NCBI RefSeq assembly: GCF_017329565.1
Contig: NZ_JAFMTT010000008.1
Direction: 5' to 3' (one strand)
Length of the DNA stretch: 64,000 bases
From: Alicyclobacillus mali
GTDB taxonomy: Bacteria; Bacillota; Bacilli; Alicyclobacillales; Alicyclobacillaceae
The translations under genes and the position numbers were made by a program. This document shows, one piece after another, positions 24,695 through 32,448 of the stretch; position 1 is the first letter of the stretch; each line of letters begins with the position of its first letter. A model generated the notes under the pieces. It saw only the letters and a program-made list of their open reading frames with translations, made no database searches and was not told the DNA's origin.

Positions 24695-25519
24695 ATGCCG
24701 TTTGCGGAACGATTCGACGCGCGCCTCTATTACGAGGTCCGCGGCGAAGGGCATCCTCTGCTTTTGATCATGGGCGTCGGCGGGAACATCCGCTGGTGGG
24801 GCTCCGGATTTGTGCGGCGACTGGCGGAGAAACACGCCGTGATCGCCTTCGACAACCGCGGCGCGGGCCAGTCGGAGGCCGATCCGGCGAAACCGTGGAC
24901 GCTTGAGCAGATGGCGGACGACGCCCGCGCGGTGCTCGATGCTGCAGGCGTGGAGCGCGCGCACGTGCTGGGCTATTCGATGGGCGGGATGATTGCGCAG
25001 GAACTCGCGCTTCGCCATCCGAAGGCGGTCTCAAGCCTCGTGCTTGGCGCCACTTCGTGCGGAGGACCGCAGATGGTCCAGCCTGACGAAATCCAGCGCG
25101 AGATGCGATCCCGTCCGGCCAGCGTCGCCGAGCGCGCGGAGTGGTACATGCGTCTTTTCTTTCCGGAGGCGTTTCGCGCGAAGAACGAGGCGTACCTGCA
25201 AAGCGCCTTTCGACTGCTGCTTCGGGCGGACATGCCGGAGGAGGTGTATCAGGCGCAGCTCGACGCCGTGGATCGCTGGCGGGGGAGTTGGGACAGGCTG
25301 CCGGGCTTGACGTGCCCGGTGCTCGTGATGCACGGGTTAGAGGATCGCGTATTGCCGTACATCAACGGAGAGCGCCTCGCGTATCGCATCCCGGCCGCCA
25401 AGCTGAAGCTGTACGCGGGCTGCGGCCACGGCTTTGCCATGCAGGCGGGTGGCGCCGTCCTCCGCGACGTGCTGGCATTTTTGGACGGCGGTGGGGATGG
25501 TGTCGGGCGCGAGGGCTAG
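24695..25519 (+). CDS. Alpha/beta hydrolase
   Basis: A typical alpha/beta-hydrolase fold enzyme of 274 residues. The nucleophile elbow is GYSMGG (S95), the acid is in GLEDRVLP near residue 212, and the His in GCGHGF near 247. The oxyanion region LLIMGVGGN and the FDNRGAGQS segment place it in the group of esterases, lactonases and epoxide-hydrolase-like proteins (family of 3-oxoadipate enol-lactonase). The substrate is unknown. GGGAGG precedes the ATG. Confidence 0.9.
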   Translation: MPFAERFDARLYYEVRGEGHPLLLIMGVGGNIRWWGSGFVRRLAEKHAVIAFDNRGAGQSEADPAKPWTLEQMADDARAVLDAAGVERAHVLGYSMGGMIAQELALRHPKAVSSLVLGATSCGGPQMVQPDEIQREMRSRPASVAERAEWYMRLFFPEAFRAKNEAYLQSAFRLLLRADMPEEVYQAQLDAVDRWRGSWDRLPGLTCPVLVMHGLEDRVLPYINGERLAYRIPAAKLKLYAGCGHGFAMQAGGAVLRDVLAFLDGGGDGVGREG

Positions 25520-25615
25520 GCCGTTCATGGTTCCCGCGCCTCGAGATGCTGGAGCAGCACGCGCTTCAACGCAAAGGGCATGAACATCTTCCTCCTCGCG
25601 AACGTGCCTATCCAA

Positions 25616-25648
25616 CCAAAACGGGCGAGGACATCACTGCCCTCGCCC
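25616..25648 (-). terminator. Rho-independent terminator of ileS
   Basis: On the minus strand an 8-bp stem GGGCGAGG / CCTCGCCC is followed by GTTTTGG, eight bases after the ileS stop. The 135-base convergent gap holds nothing else. Confidence 0.7.
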
Positions 25649-25655
25649 TTCTCTC

Positions 25656-28600
25656 TCAGCGCGCCACCGACAGCGTGAGCTTCTTGCCGTTCACGTCCCA
25701 CTCCTTCGTCAGATCCGCGTCGGCGAGCGGCGCGTCGCTCCACTCGCGCACGAGCACCGTCTCGTCGATGCGCGCCCGATTCCTCGCGATGATATCGAGG
25801 AGTTCCGGCTCCCCTTCCGCGTGAAACCGCACGTGGTGCGTGACGCCGTAGTCGACCTCCTTGCGCATCATCTGCATCTTCGAGATGACCTCGCGCACGT
25901 AGCCCTCCTCAATGAGTTCCGGCGTGAGCCGCGTCTCGAGGCCGACAAACAGCCGGTTGTCCACCGTGACCAACCCCTCGAACTTGGCCTCAAAGCGTAT
26001 CTCGGCGTGCTCCTGCGTCAGGGTCTCGCCTTCGAGCACCACCGCGCCTGTCTCCCGGAACGCGCGGATCTGCGCCTCGTCCGCGTTCTTCGCCGCCTCG
26101 TTCAACACAGGCGTCTTTCGGCCGAACGCCTTGCCCACCGCGTTCAGATTCAAATACAACGTCGGGCGCGCGATCTCGTCGAGATCGACGAAGCGGATCT
26201 CCTTCACATTCAACTCGTCCTGGATGACGTCCGCGAACTTGGCGATCACGTCCTGCTGCGCCTTCGGCACATACAGCGCCGCGAGCGGCTGGCGCGTCTT
26301 CAGCTTGCTCTCGTTGCGCAGATGCCGCCCCATCTCGACGACGCGCAGCACGAGCGCCATTTCGCGGATGAGCCCTTCGTCGATGAGGGACGCATCCGCC
26401 ACAGGGAAGTCGCACAGGTGCACGCTCTCCGGCACGTCCGCCGCGTTGCCGCCCAGGCGCACGACGTTCTGGTAGATGTCCTCGGCCAAAAACGGCGTGA
26501 TGGGCGCCGTGAGAAGCGCCACCGTCTTCAGCGCGTCGAACAGCGTGAGATAGGCCGCCACCTTGTCCTTCTCCATGCCGTCCGCCCAGAAGCGGTCGCG
26601 GTTGCGCCGCACGTACCACGTGGAGAGCTCGTCCACGAACGCCTGCAAGAGCCGCGCCGCCTGCGTGGCGTCGTAGCGTTCATACGCCTCGTCCACGCCC
26701 TGGATGGTCTGATGGAGGCGCGCCATGAGCCACCGGTCCATCAGCGGCCGCTCGGCCACCGGCACCTGCTCCACCTGATACGGGTTGAATCCGTCGATCC
26801 CGGCGTACAGCGCGTAGAACTGATGGATGTTCTGCAGCAGGTCGATGAATTTCGCCTTGGCCTCGGTCACCGCGCGGTGGTAGAAGAGCTGCGAATTCCA
26901 CGGCTGCGTGTTCGACACGAAGTAGAAGCGCACCGCGTCAGCGCCGTGCTTGTCGAACGCCTCGAACGGATCGATCACGTTCCCCTTGGACTTCGACATC
27001 TTCTTGCCGTGCTCGTCGAGCACGTGGCCGAGCACCAGCACGTTCTTGTACGGCGCCTTGCCCGTGACCGCCGTGGAGATGGCCAGCAGGCTGTAGAACC
27101 AGCCGCGCGTCTGGTCGATGGCCTCGCAGACGAAGTCCGCCGGGTACAGGCGCTCGAACAGCTCGCGGTTCTCAAACGGATAGTGAAGCTGCGCAAACGG
27201 CATGGAGCCGGAGTCGAACCAGACGTCGATGACCTCCGGCACGCGCACCATGGTGCCGCGGCCGCAGCGGCAGGGCCACACCAGTTCGTCGATGTACGGC
27301 TTGTGCAGCTCCTGCGGCAGGCGCCCCGCCTTCGCCTCAAGCTCCGCGCGCGATCCGATGCACTCGATCTCCCCGCACGCGTCGCAGCGCCAGATGGGGA
27401 GCGGCGTGCCCCAGTAGCGCGATCTCGACAGGTTCCAGTCGATCACGTTCTCCAGGAAGTTGCCCATGCGCCCGTCGCGGATGTGCGGCGGGATCCAGTT
27501 GACCGACTGCGAGTTGGCGATGAGCGCATCCTTGAACTCCGTCGTGCGGATGAACCAGGAGTGAATCGCGTAGTAGATAAGCGGCGTGTCGCATCGCCAG
27601 CAGTGCGGGTAGCTGTGCTCATGCTTGTGCTTCTCGTACACCAGGTCGCGCGACGCGAGATCCTTGACGAGATCGACGTTCAAATCCTCGTCCTTGACAA
27701 ACCGCCCCTCATAGTCGGACACGTCCTTTGTGAATCGGCCCGATTCGTCGACGAAGTTCACGAAGATGAGCCCCGCCGCCTGGCACGCCTTGTAGTCCTC
27801 TTCGCCGTGCGCGGGTGACATGTGGACGATGCCCGTGCCGGATTCGTCCGTCACGTGCGGCGACGCGATGACGATGTGCTTCTTGCCCTCCTGCACGACG
27901 TACGGGAAGACGGGCGTGTAGGCCGACCCGACGAGTTCGCGCCCGGACTTCTGCGCGATGATCCGGTCGCCATCCTCGAGATACTGACCTTGTAGCCCCT
28001 CGGCCACCCAGACGTTTTCATCGGTTTTCGCCTTGTGGATGAGGACGTAGGTCAGATCCTCGTTCACCGCGAGGCCCACGTTGGATGGCAACGTCCAGGG
28101 CGTCGTGGTCCAGGCGAGGAAGTAGGTCGGGCGGCTGTCCACGTCGTCCTTCGCGCGGAACTTGGCCGTGACGGAGAGATCCTTCACGTCCTTATAGCCC
28201 TGCGCCACCTCGTGGCTGGAGAGCGTCGTCTCGCAGTGCGGGCAGTACGGGCTCACGCGGTGGCCCTCCACGAGCCAGCCCTTGTCGTAAATGGTCTTCA
28301 GGAGATGCCAGACGGACTCGATGTAGTCGTCCGTCAGCGTCATGTAGGGGTGGTCGAGATCGATCCAGTAGCCGAGCCGCTCCGTGAGCTCGCGCCACAC
28401 CTCCTCGTACTTGAACACGCTCTCCCGGCACGCCTGGACGAAGCGCTCGATGCCGAACGCCTGAATGTCCTTCTTGCCGCTCATGCCGAATTTCTTCTCA
28501 ATTTCGATCTCGACGGGCAAACCGTGGGTATCCCATCCCGCCTTGCGCATGACGTGGTACCCCTTCATGGTGCGGTACCGGGGATATAGGTCCTTGAATA

Positions 28601-28796
28601 CGCGCGTGAGCACGTGCCCGGGGTGCGGCAGACCGTTGGCCGTCGGGGGGCCCTCGTAAAACACCCACTCTGGCCGCCCTTCGCGCGCTTTCTCGCTCTT
28701 TTGGAAGATGTCCTCCCGCTTCCAGAATTCGAGGACGCGCTGTTCGCGCGACGTGGCCGGTTCCTTGGCGTCGACCTTCCGCATCGCCATCTGCAT
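25656..28796 (-). CDS. ileS: Isoleucyl-tRNA synthetase, type II (IleS2-like)
   Basis: This synthetase charges tRNA-Ile. The class I signatures are HPGH in GPPTANGLPHPGHVL (HIGH motif) and KKMSKSKGNV. The 1046-residue length, the WDTHGLPVEIEIEKKFG segment, and the AYGIERF-like QAFGIERFVQACRESV block match the type II enzymes of Thermus and Eukarya rather than the 920-residue Bacillus type. Type II enzymes are known to tolerate mupirocin. A CP1 editing domain (about 190-400) is present. The AAGGAG ribosome site is clear. The upstream leader carries no T-box, which is unusual for a Bacillota ileS. Confidence 0.96.
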   Translation of the reverse strand: MQMAMRKVDAKEPATSREQRVLEFWKREDIFQKSEKAREGRPEWVFYEGPPTANGLPHPGHVLTRVFKDLYPRYRTMKGYHVMRKAGWDTHGLPVEIEIEKKFGMSGKKDIQAFGIERFVQACRESVFKYEEVWRELTERLGYWIDLDHPYMTLTDDYIESVWHLLKTIYDKGWLVEGHRVSPYCPHCETTLSSHEVAQGYKDVKDLSVTAKFRAKDDVDSRPTYFLAWTTTPWTLPSNVGLAVNEDLTYVLIHKAKTDENVWVAEGLQGQYLEDGDRIIAQKSGRELVGSAYTPVFPYVVQEGKKHIVIASPHVTDESGTGIVHMSPAHGEEDYKACQAAGLIFVNFVDESGRFTKDVSDYEGRFVKDEDLNVDLVKDLASRDLVYEKHKHEHSYPHCWRCDTPLIYYAIHSWFIRTTEFKDALIANSQSVNWIPPHIRDGRMGNFLENVIDWNLSRSRYWGTPLPIWRCDACGEIECIGSRAELEAKAGRLPQELHKPYIDELVWPCRCGRGTMVRVPEVIDVWFDSGSMPFAQLHYPFENRELFERLYPADFVCEAIDQTRGWFYSLLAISTAVTGKAPYKNVLVLGHVLDEHGKKMSKSKGNVIDPFEAFDKHGADAVRFYFVSNTQPWNSQLFYHRAVTEAKAKFIDLLQNIHQFYALYAGIDGFNPYQVEQVPVAERPLMDRWLMARLHQTIQGVDEAYERYDATQAARLLQAFVDELSTWYVRRNRDRFWADGMEKDKVAAYLTLFDALKTVALLTAPITPFLAEDIYQNVVRLGGNAADVPESVHLCDFPVADASLIDEGLIREMALVLRVVEMGRHLRNESKLKTRQPLAALYVPKAQQDVIAKFADVIQDELNVKEIRFVDLDEIARPTLYLNLNAVGKAFGRKTPVLNEAAKNADEAQIRAFRETGAVVLEGETLTQEHAEIRFEAKFEGLVTVDNRLFVGLETRLTPELIEEGYVREVISKMQMMRKEVDYGVTHHVRFHAEGEPELLDIIARNRARIDETVLVREWSDAPLADADLTKEWDVNGKKLTLSVAR

Positions 28797-28840
28797 GGTT
28801 CACTCCTTGTTGGGATTTCGCCGGGGTTTTGCTTTTCACC

Positions 28841-28940
28841 GGACCTCACTCTAAAGAAAAGACAGGACTTCACTTAAAGAATAGGCAGGACTTCACTTAC
28901 AATGAAGTTTCGAAACAAAAATTCACTTAAAGTGAAGTTC
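28841..28940 (-). repeat. Four imperfect repeats in the ileS leader
   Basis: The core TTAAGTGAAGTCC (minus strand) recurs four times, with TCACTT cores on the plus strand at 28846, 28870, 28893 and 28923. Two copies are also inverted repeats, most clearly TTCACTT-A-AAGTGAA at 28922-28936. The block is very A+T-rich compared with its surroundings. It could be an operator array for a regulator of ileS. Confidence 0.6.
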
Positions 28941-28959
28941 AAAACAAAAATAAAGATGC

Positions 28960-28993
28960 AACAAAAACACTCGTCCGCCGGGGACGAGTGTTT
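28960..28993 (-). terminator. Strong hairpin with T-tract in the ileS leader
   Basis: A perfect 12-bp stem (AAACACTCGTCC / GGACGAGTGTTT, 5-base loop) is followed on the minus strand by TTTGTTGC, about 165 bases before ileS. It could end a short leader RNA or act as an attenuator. GGACGA further upstream can pair with the TCGTCC arm. Confidence 0.6.
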
Positions 28994-29046
28994 GGGCAGC
29001 CGTATCCGGGCCTGCCGCTTTCGTCCGTTTCCTATTTTCGACGTAT

Positions 29047-29075
29047 AGTATACTGTGGAGTGCAAAGATTGTACA
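29047..29075 (-). promoter_or_regulatory. Candidate promoter toward ileS
   Basis: Minus-strand TGTACA-N17-TATACT, about 60 bases before the leader hairpin and 250 before ileS. The same TATACT/TATAGT region could also serve the divergent gene, but no -35 is visible on the plus strand. Confidence 0.5.
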
Positions 29076-29094
29076 GGGAAGCGGGGGACTTCGC

Positions 29095-29385
29095 GTGCAG
29101 GTGAGCGAGCGGGCGGTTCAAGAGCTGTCACGCCTTGCGCGGGAAGAGCTGGCGCGGGGCGAATTTCTTCGGATTGATCGCGCCTTTCGGTGCGGCGGGC
29201 CGCGGTTTCAGGTCGTGATCGACGACAGGACCGCGCCGCTCGATTCGGTCATCCGCCTGAGCAGCCCGGACGGGGACGTCGAGGTGACGGTGGGGCATGC
29301 GCTCGTCCAGTTGCTGGAGGGCATCACGCTGGATTACAGTGAGGAAGGCTTTGTGTTCGGGGAGTCGTCGCCGGTGGGCTGCTGA
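29095..29385 (+). CDS. HesB/IscA-like Fe-S biogenesis domain protein
   Basis: A small protein with the IscA-like beta fold: FLRIDRAFRCGGPRFQVVID, then VTVGHALVQLLEGITLDYS and GFVFGE. One Cys is in RCGG and one is the last residue. The usual CGCG pair near the C-terminus is reduced to a single Cys, as in the HesB/YneR-type relatives whose role is unclear. The GTG start has GGGGGA upstream. It is divergent from ileS and 60 bases before queC. Confidence 0.7.
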   Translation: MQVSERAVQELSRLAREELARGEFLRIDRAFRCGGPRFQVVIDDRTAPLDSVIRLSSPDGDVEVTVGHALVQLLEGITLDYSEEGFVFGESSPVGC

Positions 29386-29445
29386 CGCCCGGGTGCGGCG
29401 GACAAGCCGAGCACAGGAACTCATTCGCGACAAGGGCGTGTGGGC

Positions 29446-30129
29446 ATGGCAAAGGCTGTGGTAATTCTGAGCGGGGGGCTCGACAGCGCGACGTGCATGG
29501 GCATCGCGCGCGCCGCGGGCTATGAGCTTTGTCCCGTCACGTTTGACTACGGGCAACGGCATCGGGTTGAACTGGAGTCGGCGAAAAAGGTCGCGGCGTT
29601 CTACGGCGTCAAGGACCACCGCATCGTGTCCATCGACTTTCTGCGCCAGATCGGCGGGAGCGCGCTGACCGATGAATCCATCGACGTGCCGACGGAGGGC
29701 GTGTCCCGCGAAATTCCGGTGACATACGTGCCCGGCAGAAACCTGCTCTTTCTCGCCATCGCGGCGTCGTACGCGGAAGTCATCGGCGCGGAAGCCATTT
29801 ACATCGGCGTGAACGCGCTCGATTACAGCGGCTACCCGGACTGTCGGCCGGAGTTCATCGAAGGCGTGGAACATGTGTTGAGAATCGGCACGAAGGCGGG
29901 CGTCGAGGGGCGGCCCATTCGCATCGAGACGCCGCTTCTGCACTGGACGAAGGGCGAGATTGTGCGCAAGGGGCTGGAACTTGGGGTGCCATACGAGCTC
30001 ACCACGTCGTGCTACCAGGGCGGCGAGGTGGCGTGTGGAGAGTGCGACAGCTGCCGGCTGCGCCTGAAGGGGTTTGCGGAGGCGGGCGCGAAGGATCCCA
30101 TCCCGTATCGCCCCGGCTTCAACGACTAG
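29446..30129 (+). CDS. queC: 7-cyano-7-deazaguanine synthase QueC
   Basis: QueC makes preQ0 for queuosine in tRNA. The PP-loop ATPase motif SGGLDS is at residues 9-14, TFDYGQRHRVELE follows, and the zinc site is made by C-x(7)-C-x2-C-x2-C in SCYQGGEVACGECDSC. Length 227 is normal. ATG 29446 has AAGGG at suitable spacing. GTG 29440 is too close. No queD or queE is adjacent. The stop overlaps the stop of the opposite XRE gene by four bases (CTAG). Confidence 0.96.
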   Translation: MAKAVVILSGGLDSATCMGIARAAGYELCPVTFDYGQRHRVELESAKKVAAFYGVKDHRIVSIDFLRQIGGSALTDESIDVPTEGVSREIPVTYVPGRNLLFLAIAASYAEVIGAEAIYIGVNALDYSGYPDCRPEFIEGVEHVLRIGTKAGVEGRPIRIETPLLHWTKGEIVRKGLELGVPYELTTSCYQGGEVACGECDSCRLRLKGFAEAGAKDPIPYRPGFND

Positions 30130-30626
30130 CCCTGGAACGCCTGGATGAGTCGCCACGCCCGCTCGAGCTGGCGGCGCTTGTCGGGATCGGCCGTCACGTA
30201 CGACTGGAGAAACGGCATGGCGTCGGGATGCATGCGGACGAAGAGGATGAGCCGCGCCTCGTCCTTGGTGAGGACAAGCTGCGTCACGCCGGGCGCGTCG
30301 CTCATTTCCTGTTCCGTCGGGCTCGGTTCCCAAGACGCCGGCCTGTCGCTGCCAGGCTGGCTCTCGCTCGGCGACGGCGTGGTCCGATGCGTCCCAGCGG
30401 CCTTTGCGGCAAGGTGCGGCGCAATCTGCGCCATCTCCACGCCGAGCGCCTCGGCAATTTGCGCGAGGGTGCGTTCGTCCGGTTGCCGCCGGTTGGTCTC
30501 GTACATGGCGATGGCGCTCGTCGAAAGGCGGGCGCGCTCGGCGAGCTTGGCCTGTGTCAGGCCGCGCTCCTTCCGCAGATGCGCGATGCGCTCGCCAACC
30601 GGGGGCGTGGGCGAGGACTGCGTCAT
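30126..30626 (-). CDS. XRE-family helix-turn-helix regulator
   Basis: An N-terminal HTH_3 domain (about 10-65: GERIAHLRKERGLTQAKLAE, then STSAIAMYETNRRQPDERTL) is joined by a low-complexity linker to a C-terminal segment (LVLTKDEARLILFVRMHPDA) with two predicted helices. The ATG forms an ATGA overlap with the end of the hemoglobin gene and has GAGAGGAGG upstream, so the two are translationally coupled. The targets are unknown. Control of its own operon is likely. Confidence 0.88.
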   Translation of the reverse strand: MTQSSPTPPVGERIAHLRKERGLTQAKLAERARLSTSAIAMYETNRRQPDERTLAQIAEALGVEMAQIAPHLAAKAAGTHRTTPSPSESQPGSDRPASWEPSPTEQEMSDAPGVTQLVLTKDEARLILFVRMHPDAMPFLQSYVTADPDKRRQLERAWRLIQAFQG

Positions 30627-31015
30627 GCCTGTTCCTCCTCTCCGGGTGTGTTGACCATGTGCAGCGCGATCCCGCCGAGCCGCTCGAGCATCGCGGCGCG
30701 CGCCGCCGGAGGAATGCCAGCCTCCTCGAGAGCTTGGGACATGCATCGGAGCCAGTGCTCCGCGTGGCGCACGGTGATGGGAAACGGCAGGTGCCGAGCC
30801 CGAAGCATCGGGTGACCGCGGCGTTCGGTGTAGAGCCTCGGCCCGCCGAACAGTTGCGTCAAAAACCAGTACTGCCGCTCTTTGACCTCGTCAAACGTCG
30901 GCGGAAACAGCGGCCTCAGGAGTTCGTCTTGTGCGACGCGATCGTAGAAGGCCTCGACGAGCCTGCGAAAGGTGCTCGCGCCGCCCACGGCGTCGTAAAG
31001 CGTTGTGGTTTCCAC
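30623..31015 (-). CDS. Truncated hemoglobin, group II (YjbI/GlbO-like)
   Basis: A 130-residue 2-on-2 globin. The family pattern GGASTFRRLVEAFYDRV, DELLRPLFPP, QYWFLTQLFGGPRLY and RRGHPMLRARHLPFPI, with the proximal His in VRHAEHWLRCM, is clear. Such proteins bind O2, NO or sulfide. The GTG start follows GAGGAGGG. The first gene of a two-gene unit with the XRE regulator. Longer in-frame upstream codons are not globin-like. Confidence 0.93.
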   Translation of the reverse strand: METTTLYDAVGGASTFRRLVEAFYDRVAQDELLRPLFPPTFDEVKERQYWFLTQLFGGPRLYTERRGHPMLRARHLPFPITVRHAEHWLRCMSQALEEAGIPPAARAAMLERLGGIALHMVNTPGEEEQA

Positions 31016-31131
31016 AGAGGTCCACCCTCCTCTTCCGAACAGTATACCGAAAGCGAAGATGTTGCGCAGCGAAGGGCTTCTTCCGAAGAACCTCATGTCC
31101 CCGAGCTTTTTCCCATGACTACTTCGGGCGG

Positions 31132-31137
31132 TATAAT
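31132..31137 (+). promoter_or_regulatory. -10 box TATAAT before the YheA-like gene
   Basis: A perfect TATAAT lies 29 bases before the GTG start. No good -35 is visible, only a T-rich stretch at the right distance. Confidence 0.45.
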
Positions 31138-31165
31138 AGACCTGTACTGCAAGGAGGGACGGCGC

Positions 31166-31543
31166 GTGAACCCGTATGATCATGCGCATGCCCTGGCGAG
31201 GGCCATTCGCGAGTGGGAGCCGTATCAGCGCGCGAAGCGGGCCAAGGAGGCCATCGAGCGGGACGAGCCGACGAAGCAGATGGTGATCGACTTCTATCGG
31301 CGCCAGTACCAGCTCGAGGTGAAGCGGCTCCGCGGCGAAGAGCCTGCGCAGGAGGAGCTTGAGACGCTGCACAAGCTGTTCGAGATCGTGCAGTTGAATC
31401 AGGACGCGCGGGCGTACCTGGAGGCCGATCTCGAGCTTCAGCGCCTGTGGATGGACGTCCAGCGCATCGTCTCCGAGCCGCTGGAGGACGTCCGCCTTAC
31501 GTCGCTGGACGAAATCATGAGGGAAGTGGGGCGAGAGTCGTGA
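31166..31543 (+). CDS. YlbF/YmcA-family protein, YheA (UPF0342)-like
   Basis: A small all-helical protein (125 residues) of the Com_YlbF family. YDHAHALARAIREWEPYQRA at the start and the LEDVRLTSLDEI tail match the YheA (UPF0342) branch. Relatives YlbF and YmcA are parts of the RNase Y-specificity complex, but YheA itself has no settled role. Start GTG with AAGGAGGG. The stop overlaps the GTG start of ytkL. Confidence 0.85.
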   Translation: MNPYDHAHALARAIREWEPYQRAKRAKEAIERDEPTKQMVIDFYRRQYQLEVKRLRGEEPAQEELETLHKLFEIVQLNQDARAYLEADLELQRLWMDVQRIVSEPLEDVRLTSLDEIMREVGRES

Positions 31544-32223
31544 AACTGACGTACCATGGTCAGTCCTGTTTCGTGATCGAAAGCGGAGAACATCGCCTGG
31601 TCATCGATCCGTTTTTGAACGGCAACCCGAACGCGGTGGCGAAACCGGAGGACATCAAGGTGCAGTGGGTGGTCCTCACGCATGGCCATGCCGATCACGT
31701 CCTCGACGCGGAGACCATCGCGCGCAACAACAACGCGACCATCATCGCGGCGAACGAGCTGGCTGTTTACTACGCGAGCAAGGGGCTGAACGTCCATCCG
31801 ATGGGCATCGGCGGCAAGCGGGACTTCCCGTTCGGCCGCGTGAAGGTCACGCTCGCGTTCCACGGTTCCGGCGTGGAGACGGAGAACGGCTTGGTGTACG
31901 TCGGCCCGCCGGTCGGCTTCCTGCTGACCCTGGAGGGCAAGACCATCTACCACGCCGGGGACACCGGGCTGTTTGGCGACATGAAGATCCTCGGCGAATT
32001 GAACACCATCGATCTCGCGCTGCTCCCCATCGGCGACAACTTCACCATGGGCCCGGACGACGCGCTGATTGCCGCGGAGTGGCTCAAGGCGAAAAAGGTC
32101 ATTCCGATGCACTACAACACGTTCCCGCTCATCGCGCAGGACGGTGCAAAGTTTGTCGCGGACTGCAAGGCGCGCGGGATCGACGCGCTGGAGCTCAAAA
32201 TCGGCGAGACGTTCGAGTTGTAA
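31540..32223 (+). CDS. ytkL: Metal-dependent hydrolase of the UPF0173 / YtkL family
   Basis: A metallo-beta-lactamase-fold protein. The metal motif is LTHGHADHV, followed by IYHAGDTGLFGDM and VIPMHYNTFP, the three His/Asp sites of the UPF0173 family. The length (227) is normal. The GTG start forms a GTGA overlap with the previous gene. The physiological substrate of the family is unknown. Confidence 0.93.
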   Translation: MKLTYHGQSCFVIESGEHRLVIDPFLNGNPNAVAKPEDIKVQWVVLTHGHADHVLDAETIARNNNATIIAANELAVYYASKGLNVHPMGIGGKRDFPFGRVKVTLAFHGSGVETENGLVYVGPPVGFLLTLEGKTIYHAGDTGLFGDMKILGELNTIDLALLPIGDNFTMGPDDALIAAEWLKAKKVIPMHYNTFPLIAQDGAKFVADCKARGIDALELKIGETFEL

Positions 32224-32236
32224 TACGTGGAAATGG

Positions 32237-32272
32237 ACGGCAGGTTCCGCGAAGGCGGCGCCTGCCGTTTTT
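32237..32272 (+). terminator. Rho-independent terminator after ytkL
   Basis: Stem ACGGCAGG / CCTGCCGT with a GC-rich loop and a run of five T residues, 14 bases after the stop. Confidence 0.8.
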
Positions 32273-32448
32273 GACGTTGCCTCCTCCGTTTTCTCGCCCC
32301 GGTCCTATCCCTCGAACCGCCCCTCATTCCAATCTTGGATATTCTTGTTGATCTACGAGATTCCATCGCGTAGAATGGGATCCAACAACAACCGATGATG
32401 CGCGCGGCGAGAGAGGTCCACGCGCATCGGAAGAGAGGAGCGTGGCGA

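Noticed and set aside
25821..27818. A 665-codon open frame on the plus strand opposite ileS
   Set aside because: It is a shadow of the GC-rich ileS gene: Arg/His/Val-rich with no domain, no ribosome site, and wholly inside a certain gene.
28841..28940. CRISPR array
   Set aside because: The repeats are short, imperfect, and separated by 8-15 bases, with no spacers of constant length.
28797..29094. T-box riboswitch expected before ileS
   Set aside because: No AGGGTGGNACCGCG-like sequence is present on either strand; only a plain terminator hairpin and repeats are seen.
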